The position numbers and the translations under genes are program-made. Under the pieces are notes generated by a model. That model had not been told where the DNA came from and made no database searches. It was given only the letters and a program-made list of their open reading frames with translations. Below, piece by piece: positions 36,779-45,348 of a stretch of DNA of 64,000 bases (position 1 is the first letter of the stretch; every line of letters starts with the position of its first letter). Source of the DNA: Methylobacterium mesophilicum SR1.6/6 (GTDB lineage Bacteria; Pseudomonadota; Alphaproteobacteria; Rhizobiales; Beijerinckiaceae); the NCBI RefSeq assembly GCF_000364445.2, contig NZ_CP043538.1, positions 4,669,447 to 4,733,446 of the forward strand. Reading direction: 5' to 3'.

Positions 36779-37816
36779 TCAGCGGCCGGCCCGGCTCAGA
36801 CGGTCGAACAGGCCGCCGGCGTCGAAGTTCCGCTTCTGGATCTCGTCCCAGGAGCCCTGCAGGTCCTCGATCCGGAACAGCTTGATGTCGGGGAGCTGCG
36901 CGAGGTCGGCCGGCGCCGCGGCCTCGCGCTTGATCGGCCGGTAATGGTGCTTGGCGAAGATCGCCTGGGCCTGGTCGGTGTAGAGGAAGTCGAGATAGGC
37001 CTGTGCGGCCTTCGTCGTCCCCTTGCGCTCGGCATTGACCGCCACGAGGGCCACCGGTGGCTCGGCGTAGATCGAGGTCGGCGGCGAGACGATGTCGAAC
37101 TTATCGGCGCCGAACTCCTGCAGCACGAGGTAGGCCTCGTTCTCCCAGGTCGGCAGCACGTCGCCGAGCCCGCGCTGCGCGAAGGTCACGGTCGAGCCGC
37201 GCGCGCCCGTGTCGAGCACCGGGACGTTCTTGTAGATCTGGCCCACGAAGGCGTCGGCCTTGGCGGCGTCCTTGTCCTGGCCGTAGGCGTAGCCCCAGGC
37301 GGCCAGGAAGTTCCAGCGCCCGCCCGCCGAGGTCTTCGGGTTCGGGGTGATAACCTTCACGTCGGGCTTGACCAAGTCGGCCCAGTCCTTGACGCCCTTC
37401 GGGTTGCCCTTGCGGACGAGGAACACCACCGTCGACGTGTAGGGCGTCGCGGTGTTGGGCAGCTTGCTGCGCCAGTCGTCCGGGATCTTGTGGGTGAGCT
37501 TGGCGATGGCGTCGATGTCGGACGGGATGCCCAGCGTCACCACGTCGGCGTCGACGCCGTCGATCACCGTGCGCGCCTGCGCGCCCGAGCCGCCATGGGA
37601 GGCCCGGACCGTGATCGCCTCGCCGGTCTTGGCCTTCCACGTCTCCGCGAAGGCGGCGTTGATCTCGCGGTAGAGTTCCCGGGTCGGATCGTACGAGACG
37701 TTGAGGAGGGCGGTCTCGGCCGCGGCCGGCAGCGCGCAGGTCCACAGCCCAGCCCCGGCCAGCAGGGACAGCCCGATCGCCCGGGCCACCAAGCCCCGAC
37801 CCGCAGCATTCTTCAT
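36779..37816 (-). CDS. sbp: Sulfate ABC transporter substrate-binding protein
   Basis: A 345-residue periplasmic sulfate-binding protein. It begins with a signal peptide ([25 protein letters not shown]), followed by [20 protein letters not shown], the sulfate-binding-protein start motif. Next come [21 protein letters not shown], with the residues that bind the anion, and [26 protein letters not shown]-like sequence. [13 protein letters not shown] near the C-terminal third is also diagnostic. First gene of the operon; the repeated motif CGTTTTATMGAAC lies upstream. Confidence 0.94.
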   Translation of the reverse strand: [345 protein letters not shown]

Positions 37817-37880
37817 CGCGTCCGATCCCCAGCCCTACTGCCTGCGACACGGGGACGACCGACCCCGAGATCCGGAAAAT

Positions 37881-37900
37881 CGTTCGTTTTATCGAACATT
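37881..37900. promoter_or_regulatory. Candidate operator for the sulfate transport operon
   Basis: CGTTCGTTTTATCGAACATT contains the inverted repeat GTTCG-TTTTAT-CGAAC and lies about 65 bases upstream of the sbp start. The core CGTTTTATCGAAC recurs with one change at 38055-38067. Candidate regulators are a CysB-type LysR protein or an Rrf2-type protein; none is in the window. Palindrome and repetition are seen; the role is inferred. Confidence 0.5.
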
Positions 37901-38054
37901 GTCAAGCCGCGCCCGACCGTCCGGAACGGGTTGCGCCGGTCGCACATCGGGCGGCTCTTACCAGAAAGCCAGCGTCGCCAATATGCTGGCGTGAGAGAAG
38001 GCATGGATCTTCTCCCGCCGGACCCGGACAGGGAAGAAAATCAACCGGTGAAGG

Positions 38055-38072
38055 CGTTTTATAGAACGAACG
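38055..38072. promoter_or_regulatory. Second copy of the candidate sulfate-operon operator
   Basis: CGTTTTATAGAACGAACG shares 12 of 13 bases with CGTTTTATCGAAC at 37885-37897, in the same orientation. It lies 239 bases upstream of the sbp start, too far for direct repression of a promoter near sbp, so it may be a remote site or belong to another promoter. Confidence 0.4.
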
Positions 38073-38402
38073 ATCTCATGTGCGTCGGCACACGTCGGTC
38101 CGCGGCCGGGACAGAGGCCGGGATGACCCGCGACGCGAGCGAGGGGCGTGCGCCGTCCGGCCTTCGCGCCGCGAATCCATTCCGCTGGATTGGGGAGGGG
38201 CGTCTCGTAGCCGGCGACGCGTTCCTCACCGTTATCACGAGCACAGTGAAATGACTCAGGGCGACGCGACCGCCGCAGGCGTGGCGCCCCTGGATCGCTT
38301 CGCGCCGCTCGCAGAGACGGCGGCGCTCCGGTCATCGAGCGGAAACGGCATCACCGGTCCCGCGCCGTCGAATCCGTCCTCAATGCGGGAGACCGGGCCG
38401 GC

Positions 38403-38587
38403 TCAGCGCTTCGTCTTGTCGAGTTGCGCCATCAGCGTCTCGAGACGCTGGGTGAGCGGCGCCGCCAGCGTGTCGGCGTAGAGCGCGCGCAGGTTCTGGC
38501 CGAGATGGCGGCGGATGCCCGCCGCGAGGGGGCGACGCCGGGGTCCGCCGAGGCTTCCACGGGACGCTCGAGTTTCGGCTTCGACAT
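38403..38587 (-). CDS. NepR-like anti-sigma factor ORF, probably frameshifted
   Basis: The C-terminal part reads GIRRHLGQNLRALYADTLA then PLTQRLETLMAQLDKTKR, matching the NepR helix pattern LRxLYxxxxxxPxxxRLxxLLxxLD. NepR is the anti-sigma factor of the alphaproteobacterial general stress response. An upstream ATG at 38587 encodes the plausible start MSKPKLERPVEASADPGVAP, but in another frame. Adding one C to the 5-base C-run (seen as GGGGG at 38528-38532 on the plus strand) joins both into a normal protein of about 62 residues. An unshifted alternative runs from an ATG at 38627, encoding a less natural 74-residue protein. No phyR or ecfG is adjacent. The family call is inferred from the helix pattern. 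Confidence 0.55.
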
Positions 38588-38720
38588 CGTCCGGAACCCC
38601 GCGCCCGCTCCGGATCAGAATGCGCAAGCTTGGTTAAGGACCCGTCACCGGCCGGAGCCGGAACTGCTGGTGCGAGGGATACGTTGCCCGCTGACCCACC
38701 TTGGCGCCCGGAGTTCCGCC

Positions 38721-39062
38721 TTGTCCCGTTCGATGTCCCTGTCCGTGCTGGTGTTCCTCGCGGCGACGGTGGCCGGTTCGCCCGCGCTGGCGCAGACCAA
38801 ACCCGGCGAGATCAAGGGCATCGACGCGATGGGCGACAAGTCGCGCAGCGCCCAGGACGGCTGGAGCCAGGCGCCGGTCCCCCGGGAGCAGTCGGCCGCC
38901 AAGGATGCGCCCGACCCGGGCGGCCAGTCGATCAAGGAGAACGCCGACCGTCCGGTCCCGCCGGCCCAGCCCGGCGGCACCGCCGGCACCGAGCCGCAAG
39001 CTCCCCTGGAGCATCGGACGGCAGGGCCATCCGGGACGAATCCCGCAAATCCCAGCAAGTAA
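38721..39062 (+). CDS. Exported hypothetical protein
   Basis: A protein of about 113 residues, with signal peptide SLSVLVFLAATVAGSPALAQ followed by a hydrophilic Pro/Gly/Asp-rich domain (QTKPGEIKGIDAMGDKSRS and a tail of GGTAGTEPQAPLEHR). No domain is recognised. The best Shine-Dalgarno (CGGAG) lies 7 bases before a TTG at 38721; the next in-frame ATG at 38733 is 18 bases past that site. So TTG is preferred. It is followed, after 150 bases, by the formate dehydrogenase operon, but whether it is part of the operon is unclear. Confidence 0.6.
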   Translation: MSRSMSLSVLVFLAATVAGSPALAQTKPGEIKGIDAMGDKSRSAQDGWSQAPVPREQSAAKDAPDPGGQSIKENADRPVPPAQPGGTAGTEPQAPLEHRTAGPSGTNPANPSK

Positions 39063-39215
39063 AAAAAGCGTATTCATCCAGGATGATATCGGCACTTTGA
39101 ACGTGCAGCCCGGGGCGATACACGGGCTGTCGCTGTGTCACGCGACCGCACTTGTGTGGCGCACGCTTTTTTGGGACACCCTGGAATTATACCAGATCGC
39201 TTTTACGGAGCGGAG

Positions 39216-42200
39216 ATGACGGTCCAGGTCTCAAGGCGTGGCCTGCTCAAGGGGGCCGGTGCCGGCCTCGCGGGCGGCTCGCTGGGTGCGCTCGGATTCG
39301 GCGGGCTCGAGCCCGCCATGGCCGCCGCGGTGCGGCCCTTCAAGCTCGCGCAGATGCGCGAGACCCGCAACACGTGCCCGTACTGCTCGGTCGCGTGCGG
39401 CGTCATCCTGTACAGCCTGGGCGACCGGTCGAAGAACGCCCGCTCCTCGGTGATGCACATCGAGGGCGATCCCGATCACCCGGTCAATCGCGGCACGCTC
39501 TGCCCGAAGGGCTCGGCGCTGCTCGATTTCGTGCATTCCGAGACCCGCACCAAGTACCCGCTGCACCGCGCCCCCGGCTCCACCGAGTTCAAGCGCGTCT
39601 CCTGGGACTTCGCCCTCGACCGGATCTCGACGCTCCTCAAGGAGGATCGCGACCGGAACTTCGTGGCCAAGAACGGCGACCTCACGGTCAACCGCTGGAT
39701 CACCACGGGCTTCCTGGGGGCCTCGGCCACCACCAACGAGACGGCGTGGCTGACCTACAAGACAGTCCGAAGCATGGGGGCCCTGGTCTTCGACAATCAG
39801 GCCAGGGTTTGACACGGTCCGTCGGTCGCCAGTTTGGCGCCCTCCTTCGGACGCGGTGCGATGACCAACCTCTGGATGGACATCAAGCACGCGGACGTGA
39901 TCACCGTGATGGGCGGCAATGCCGCCGAGGCTCACCCCTGCGGCTTCAAGTGGGTCGTCGAGGCGAAGGCCCATAACAACGCCAAGCTGATCGTCGTCGA
40001 TCCGCGCTTCACCCGCACGGCGTCGGTGGCCGATCTCTACTGCCCGATCCGGCAGGGGACCGACATCGCGTTCCTGTCGGGCGTGGCCAAGTACCTGCTC
40101 GACAACGACAAGCTGCAGCACCGCTACGTCTCCGCCTACACCAACGCCGGGTACGTGGTCCGCGAGGGCTACGACTTCAGCGAGGGCCTGTTCGCGGGCT
40201 ACGACGCCGACAAGCGCGACTACGACAAGACCACTTGGGACTACGAGATCGGCCCGGACGGCTACGCCGTGGTCGACGAGACGATGCAGCACCCGCGCTG
40301 CGTCATGCAGCTCCTGAAGAAGCACGTCGCGCTCTACACGCCCGAGATGGTGGAGAAGATCTGCGGCTCGCCCAAGGAGACCTTCCTGAAGGTCTGCGAG
40401 CTGATGGCGACGACGGCCGCGCCCGATCGCACCATGGCGTCGCTCTACGCGCTGGGCTGGACGCACCATTCCAAGGGCTCGCAGAACATCCGCTCGATGT
40501 GCATCGTGCAGACGCTGCTCGGGAACATCGGGATGCTCGGCGGCGGCATGCAGGCGCTGCGCGGCCACTCCAACATCCAGGGGCTGACCGATATCGGGCT
40601 GATGAGCAACCTCATCCCCGGCTATCTCAACATCCCGGTGGAGAAGGAGCCCGACTACGCGAGCTACATCGCCAAGCGGCAGTTCAAGCCGCTGCGCCCG
40701 GGGCAGACGAGCTACTGGCAGAACTACAACAAGTTCTTCGTCTCGTTCCAGAAGGCGATGTGGGGCGACAAGGCCCAGAAGGAGAACGACTGGGCCTACG
40801 ACTACCTGCCCAAGCTCGACGTGCCGACCTACGACGTGATCCGTGGGTTCGAGCTCGCCAAGCAGGGCAAGATGACCGGCTACGTCATCCAGGGCTTCAA
40901 CCCCCTGCTGTCGTTCCCGAACCGGGCCAAGATGACGGAAGCCTTCTCCAAGATGAAGTTCTTGGTGGTGATGGATCCGCTCAAGACCGAGACGGCCCGG
41001 TTCTGGGAAAACCACGGCGAGTACAACGACGTCGATCCGACCAAGATCCAGACCGAAGTGTTCGAGCTGCCGACCACCCTGTTCGTGGAGGAGGAAGGCT
41101 CGCTCTCGAACTCCAGCCGCTGGCTGCAGTGGCACTGGCAGGCGCAGGACGCGCCGGGCGAGTGCCGCTCGGACATCGAGATCATGTCGGAGATCTTCCT
41201 CCGCGTGAAGGCGGCCTACAAGAAGGACGGCGGGGCCTTCCCGGACCCGATCGTCAATCTGAAGTGGGACTACGCCATGGCGGAGGCGCCCACGCCGACG
41301 GAGCTCGCCCGCGAGCTCAACGGCTACACGCTGGCGCCGACGCCGGACCTCAACGGGACCGTCATCCCGGCGGGCAAGCAGGTGGACGGCTTCGCCCAGC
41401 TCAAGGACGACGGGACGACGGCGTGCGGGTGCTGGATCTACTCGGGCTGCTACACCGAGAAGGGCAACACCATGGCCCGCCGGGACAACACCGATCCCGG
41501 CGACCGCGGCATCGCGCCGAACTGGGCCTTCGCGTGGCCGGCCAACCGGCGCGTGCTCTACAACCGCGCCTCGTGCGACCCCGAGGGCCGTCCGTGGTCG
41601 GAGAAGAAGAAGCTCATCGAGTGGAACGGCAAGCAGTGGATCGGCTTCGACGTGCCGGATTACGGCGTCACCGTCGCCCCCGATAAGGGCGTCGGGCCGT
41701 TCATCCTGAACCAGGAGGGCGTGGCCCGCCTGTGGACCCGGGGCCTCATGCGCGACGGGCCGTTCCCGACGCACTACGAGCCGTTCGAGTCGCCGGTGGC
41801 CAACCTCGCCTTCCCGAAGATCAAGGGCGCGCCCGCGTCCCGCATCTTCAAGGACGATCTGGCCGACCTCGGCGACGCGAAGGAGTTCCCCTACGCGGCG
41901 ACGAGCTACCGCCTGACCGAGCACTTCCACGGCTGGACCAAGCACGCCCGGATCAACGCGATCCTCCAGCCGGAGGCCTTCGTGGAGATCTCGGAGGAGC
42001 TCGCCAAGGAGAAGGGCATCACCAAGGGCGGCTGGGTCCGCGTCTGGTCGAAGCGCGGCTCCCTGAAGGCCAAGGCCGTGGTGACGAAGCGCATCAAGCC
42101 GCTGATCTGCGACGGCAAGCCCGTCCACGTCGTCGGCATCCCGCAGCACTGGGGCTTCATGGGCCTCACCAAGAAAGGATGGCACCCGAACTCGCTCACG

Positions 42201-42296
42201 CCGGTCGTGGGCGACGCGAACACCGAGACGCCGGAGTTCAAGGCCTGGCTCGTCAACATCGAGCCGACCTCGCCTCCGTCGGACGCGGTCGCGTAA
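39216..42296 (+). CDS. fdnG: Formate dehydrogenase alpha subunit, selenocysteine-containing (TGA read-through)
   Basis: This is one 1026-residue gene interrupted by an in-frame TGA at 39810-39812, read as selenocysteine at residue 199. The product is the molybdo-bis-MGD catalytic subunit of an FDH-N/O-type enzyme (Fdh3 in Methylobacterium nomenclature) that oxidises formate to CO2. The N terminus has a Tat signal (SRRGLLKGAGAGLAGG). A [4Fe-4S] motif follows (Cys54, Cys57, Cys61, Cys96), and the Sec site NQARV-U-HGPSVASLAP matches FdnG/FdhF-type enzymes. After it come MTNLWMDIKHADVITVMGG and other MoCo contacts. The ATG at 39216 has an excellent ribosome-binding site (ACGGAGCGGAG). A SECIS-like hairpin lies just past the TGA. 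Without Sec it would be split into 198- and roughly 820-residue fragments. Confidence 0.93.
39813..39841 (+). promoter_or_regulatory. SECIS-like hairpin for selenocysteine insertion
   Basis: Right after the TGA comes an 11-base spacer (39813-39823), then a hairpin. GG at 39824-39825 pairs with CC at 39840-39841, U39826 is bulged, CGCC at 39827-39830 pairs with GGCG at 39836-39839, and the loop AGUUU (39831-39835) closes further by A-U, leaving GUU. From memory, the E. coli fdhF SECIS also has an 11-base spacer, a GG/CC base, a bulged U and a GU-containing apical loop, which SelB recognises. The 6-bp stem and these positions are seen directly; SelB binding is inferred. Confidence 0.8.
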
Positions 42297-42311
42297 GGGG
42301 GAGCGGCAGAC

Positions 42312-43247
42312 ATGGCTGACTACAGCTCCCTCGACATCCGCCAGCGCTCCGCCTCGACGGAGACGCCGCCGGAGATCCGCCGCCAGGTGGAGGTCGCCAA
42401 GCTCATCGACGTGTCCAAGTGCATCGGCTGCAAGGCCTGCCAGGCGGCGTGCGAGGAGTGGAACGACCTGCGCGACGACATCGGCATCAATCGCGGTGTC
42501 TATGACAACCCCCACGACCTCACGCCGAAGTCGTGGACGCTGATGCGGTTCACCGAGTACGAGAACCCGGAGACCAACCACCTCGAATGGCTGATCCGCA
42601 AGGACGGCTGCATGCACTGCACCGAGCCGGGCTGCCTGAAGGCCTGCCCGTCGCCGGGCGCGATCGTGCAGTACTCCAACGGCATCGTCGACTTCATCGA
42701 GGAGAACTGCATCGGCTGCGGCTACTGCGTGAAGGGCTGCCCCTTCAACATCCCGCGCATCAGCCAGACCGACCACAAGGCGTACAAGTGCACCCTGTGC
42801 TCGGACCGGGTGGCGGTGGGTCAGGCCCCGGCCTGCGCCAAGGCCTGCCCGACCGGCTCGATCATGTTCGGCACCAAGCAGGCCATGATCGATCAGGCGC
42901 ACGACCGCGTCGAGGACCTGAAGTCGCGCGGCTTCGACAAGGCCGGCCTCTACGACCCGGCGGGCGTCGGCGGCACGCACGTCATGTACGTGCTGCACCA
43001 CGCCGACCAGCCGAGCCTCTATGCCGGCCTGCCGAACGACCCGAAGATCTCGCCGCTGGTCGCCTTCTGGAAGGGCGGCGCCAAGGTGTTCGGGCTCGCC
43101 GCCATGGGCTTCGCGGCGGTGGCGGGCTTCTTCCACTACGTGACGGCCGGCCCGAACGAGGTCGTGCCCGAGGAGGAGGAAGAGGCGGTCGAGTACGACG
43201 AGGCCAAGCGCCGCGAGAACGGCGGCGGCGAGGTCCGGCCGCACTGA
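42312..43247 (+). CDS. fdxH: Formate dehydrogenase beta (iron-sulfur) subunit
   Basis: A 311-residue electron-transfer subunit with four [4Fe-4S] clusters, relaying electrons from the alpha subunit to the cytochrome b gamma subunit. The cysteine clusters are [52 protein letters not shown] and KCTLCSDR with [11 protein letters not shown]-terminal hydrophobic segment ([19 protein letters not shown]) anchors it in the membrane, as in FdnH/FdoH. It lies 15 bases after fdnG, in the same operon. An inverted repeat separates it from the gamma gene. Confidence 0.95.
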   Translation: MADYSSLDIRQRSASTETPPEIRRQVEVAKLIDVSKCIGCKACQAACEEWNDLRDDIGINRGVYDNPHDLTPKSWTLMRFTEYENPETNHLEWLIRKDGCMHCTEPGCLKACPSPGAIVQYSNGIVDFIEENCIGCGYCVKGCPFNIPRISQTDHKAYKCTLCSDRVAVGQAPACAKACPTGSIMFGTKQAMIDQAHDRVEDLKSRGFDKAGLYDPAGVGGTHVMYVLHHADQPSLYAGLPNDPKISPLVAFWKGGAKVFGLAAMGFAAVAGFFHYVTAGPNEVVPEEEEEAVEYDEAKRRENGGGEVRPH

Positions 43248-43258
43248 GACGCGACGGT

Positions 43259-43287
43259 CTCCCTCCCCCCTCAGAGGGGGGAGGGAG
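43259..43287. repeat. C/G-rich palindromic repeat between fdxH and gamma gene
   Basis: CTCCCTCCCCCCT at 43259-43271 and AGGGGGGAGGGAG at 43275-43287 form a 13-bp inverted repeat with a 3-base loop. It belongs to the same family as the repeat at 48779-48806 (CTCCCTCCCCC arms). It lies 12 bases after the fdxH stop, inside the operon, and could cause partial termination or RNA processing, adjusting the stoichiometry of downstream genes. Confidence 0.7.
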
Positions 43288-43397
43288 AGATGCGGAGCCG
43301 CGAGCGACAGGATGGAGACGTTGCAGCCGTCCCACCCTATCTTTGAATTCCAGAGCCGCCCCGCGGGGCCGGCACCGCATCAGGCGCGAGAAGGCCG

Positions 43398-44120
43398 ATG
43401 ACGATCCAGACCGATATCCGGGACGGCGATTCCCGCCCCCTCCACCACGCCAAGTCCGAGGCGCCGGAGGTGATGTACGTCCCCCGCTACACCGGCGTGC
43501 AGCGCGTGAACCACTGGATCACCGCGATCCTGTTCACCCTGCTGACCCTCTCGGGCCTGGCGATGTTCACGCCGTACCTGTTCTCGCTCACCGGCCTGTT
43601 CGGTGGCGGGCAGGCGACCCGGGCGATCCACCCGTGGTTCGGCGTGGCGCTGGCGGTGAGCTTCTTCTTCCTGTTCGTGCGCTTCTGGAAGCTCAACATC
43701 CCCAACAAGGACGACGTCGAGTGGTCGATGAAGATCGGCGACGTGGTCACCAACCGCGAGGACCGGCTGCCCGAACTCGGCAAGTACAATGCCGGCCAGA
43801 AGGGCGTGTTCTGGGGCCAGACCGCGCTGATCGGCGTGATGTTCGTCACCGGTCTCGTGATCTGGAACACCTATTTCGGCGGCCTCACCTCCATCGAGAC
43901 CCAGCGCTGGGCGCTCCTCGCCCACTCGCTCGCCGCCGTGATCGCCATCGCGATCATCGTGGTGCACATCTACGCTGGCATCTGGGTGCGCGGCACCGGC
44001 CGGGCGATGGTCCGCGGCACGGTGACGGGCGGCTGGGCCTACCGGCACCACCGCAAGTGGTTCCGGCAGATGGCCGGCGGCAAGGCCCGCCACGGCTCGG
44101 TGGACAAGCGCGGGTCCTGA
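43398..44120 (+). CDS. fdoI: Formate dehydrogenase cytochrome b556 (gamma) subunit
   Basis: A 240-residue membrane subunit that binds two b haems and passes electrons to the quinone pool. There are four transmembrane segments: VNHWITAILFTLLTLSGLAMF, AIHPWFGVALAVSFFFLFV, QTALIGVMFVTGLVIW and LLAHSLAAVIAIAIIVVHIYAG. Candidate haem ligands are the histidines of NHW, HPW, LAHS and VHIY. The C terminus is RHHRKWF. It lies 150 bases after fdxH, separated by a palindromic repeat, and just 4 bases before fdhE. Confidence 0.93.
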   Translation: MTIQTDIRDGDSRPLHHAKSEAPEVMYVPRYTGVQRVNHWITAILFTLLTLSGLAMFTPYLFSLTGLFGGGQATRAIHPWFGVALAVSFFFLFVRFWKLNIPNKDDVEWSMKIGDVVTNREDRLPELGKYNAGQKGVFWGQTALIGVMFVTGLVIWNTYFGGLTSIETQRWALLAHSLAAVIAIAIIVVHIYAGIWVRGTGRAMVRGTVTGGWAYRHHRKWFRQMAGGKARHGSVDKRGS

Positions 44121-44124
44121 GCGC

Positions 44125-45120
44125 GTGGCCAGTTTCTTCAAGCGCAAGCCCGCGGCACCCGCCGCGGACAAGGCATCGACGCCCGCCGAGGCGCCGAAAC
44201 CCCGCCGCCGGGACTTCAATGAGCTCAAGCCCGATCCCGACAAGATCGGCATCTCGGGCTCGGTGCCGTTCGTGCGCCTGCCCGACCCCGCAAGCCTGTT
44301 CTCCGACCGCGCCGCCCGCTTGGACGAGGCCGCCCCCGGCCACCCGCTGGAGGCCTATCTCCGGTTCGTCGCCGAGGTCGCCCGGGCCCAGGCGACGGTC
44401 CAGGCGCAGGTGCCGCCGCCCGCGGCGCCGGAGGCCGGCGATCTGGCGCTGCGCAGCGAGCACGGCATGCCGCCCCTGTCGCGGCACGGCCTGGAGGCGG
44501 ATCCGGCCTTCGACGCCTGCCTGCTGGCGCTCCTCGACGCGGTCGATCTCACCACGGCGCCCGAGGCCTCGGGGGCGGCGCGCGAATCCCTGCGCGCGGC
44601 CTCCCGCGAGGATCGCCTCGACCTCGCCCTGCAGGTCTTCGAGGGCGCGCTGCCGGTGGACCGGATCGCCGAATGCGTGTTCGTCTCGGCCACCTTGCAG
44701 GTGCGCCTCGCCGGGCAGGCGGCGCGGCTCGACACCAAGATCCTGAAGCCCGTGGCGGACGGCGTCTGCCCGTGCTGCGGCGGCGCGCCGGTGGCGAGCG
44801 TCGTGGTCGCCTGGACGCCGGCCGACAAGGCCCGCTACCTCAGCTGCTCTCTCTGCGGCACCTACTGGAACCACGTCCGTATCCGCTGCACCGCCTGCGG
44901 CTCCGGCGAGGGGATCAGCTATTACGGGCTCGACGAGGTCTCGAAGGACGTCCAGGTCGAGACCTGCACGACCTGCCACAGCTACATCAAGCACCTGCAC
45001 CAGCACCGGGCGCCGACGCTCGATCCGGTGGCTGACGACATCGCCTCCTACGGCCTCGATCTGAAGATCGCCGAGGAGGGGTTCCGGCGGGCCGGGCTGA
45101 ACCTGCTGTTCGTGATCTAA
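44125..45120 (+). CDS. fdhE: Formate dehydrogenase accessory protein FdhE
   Basis: FdhE is a cytoplasmic chaperone/maturation factor for the Tat-exported FDH alpha subunit. The 331-residue product has four CxxC motifs in a rubredoxin-like domain: GVCPCCGGAP, LSCSLCGTYW, RIRCTACGSGEG and VETCTTCHSYI. The start is GTG at 44125, 4 bases after the gamma-gene stop. The N-terminal 40 residues are basic and variable. The presence of FdhE supports that the alpha subunit is a Tat substrate. The sulfur-transfer protein FdhD is not in the window. Confidence 0.93.
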   Translation: MASFFKRKPAAPAADKASTPAEAPKPRRRDFNELKPDPDKIGISGSVPFVRLPDPASLFSDRAARLDEAAPGHPLEAYLRFVAEVARAQATVQAQVPPPAAPEAGDLALRSEHGMPPLSRHGLEADPAFDACLLALLDAVDLTTAPEASGAARESLRAASREDRLDLALQVFEGALPVDRIAECVFVSATLQVRLAGQAARLDTKILKPVADGVCPCCGGAPVASVVVAWTPADKARYLSCSLCGTYWNHVRIRCTACGSGEGISYYGLDEVSKDVQVETCTTCHSYIKHLHQHRAPTLDPVADDIASYGLDLKIAEEGFRRAGLNLLFVI

Positions 45121-45164
45121 GCCGCGCTCCACCCGGGCAGGGCCACCCTTATCCCGCCCACACC

Positions 45165-45276
45165 CTCATCCTGAGGTGCCCGCGTCAGCGGGCCTCGAAG
45201 GAGTGCTCCAGAAAGCACCGCAATCCCTGGAGCCCCCCGTCGAGGCCTTCGCTCCGCTGCGGCACCTCAGGATGAG
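45165..45276. repeat. Dispersed palindromic element, copy B
   Basis: CTCATCCTGAGGTGCC at 45165-45180 and GGCACCTCAGGATGAG at 45261-45276 form a perfect 16-bp inverted repeat enclosing about 80 bases with GCGTCAGCGGGCCTCGAAGG and GCTCCGCTGC. It shares the outer arms and inner words with copy A at 17022-17100. It lies between fdhE and a convergent lipoprotein gene. Confidence 0.8.
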
Positions 45277-45348
45277 GGGGAGGGGTTGGACGCACGCCGA
45301 CGCGCGAGAACGGCGACCTCGACGGCGGGCGGCCCTGAGACGCCTCGC

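Larger units (their letters stand above)
37817..38402. other. Intergenic region: control region of the sulfate operon
   Basis: These 586 bases hold the sulfate operon control region and the downstream side of the NepR-like gene. The first 90 bases upstream of sbp are notably AT-rich against the local background. They include the motif at 37885-37897, and a second copy lies 170 bases away at 38055. No coding frame in this region has protein-like composition. Confidence 0.6.

Noticed and set aside
38059..38335. Short minus-strand open frames between the sulfate operon and the NepR-like gene
   Set aside because: Composition is not protein-like (Arg/Pro/Ser-rich) and the region contains AT-rich control sequences; no homology is recognisable.
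39150..39215. Possible sigma-54 promoter upstream of fdnG (GTGGCGCACGCTTTTTTG)
   Set aside because: The GG is present, but the required GC of the -12 element is not at the correct spacing, so I do not call it.
39834..42296. A separate FDH large subunit starting at a TTG after the TGA
   Set aside because: The conserved Sec-site sequence begins directly after the TGA, upstream of this TTG; there is no Shine-Dalgarno, and the [4Fe-4S] and Tat elements lie before the TGA. The read-through model explains everything better.
39231..43244. A 1337-codon open frame on the minus strand across the formate dehydrogenase genes
   Set aside because: It is the antisense shadow of fdnG and fdxH in GC-rich DNA. 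Its product is low-complexity in Arg, His, Gly and Leu, without any domain, while the plus-strand genes have clear motifs.
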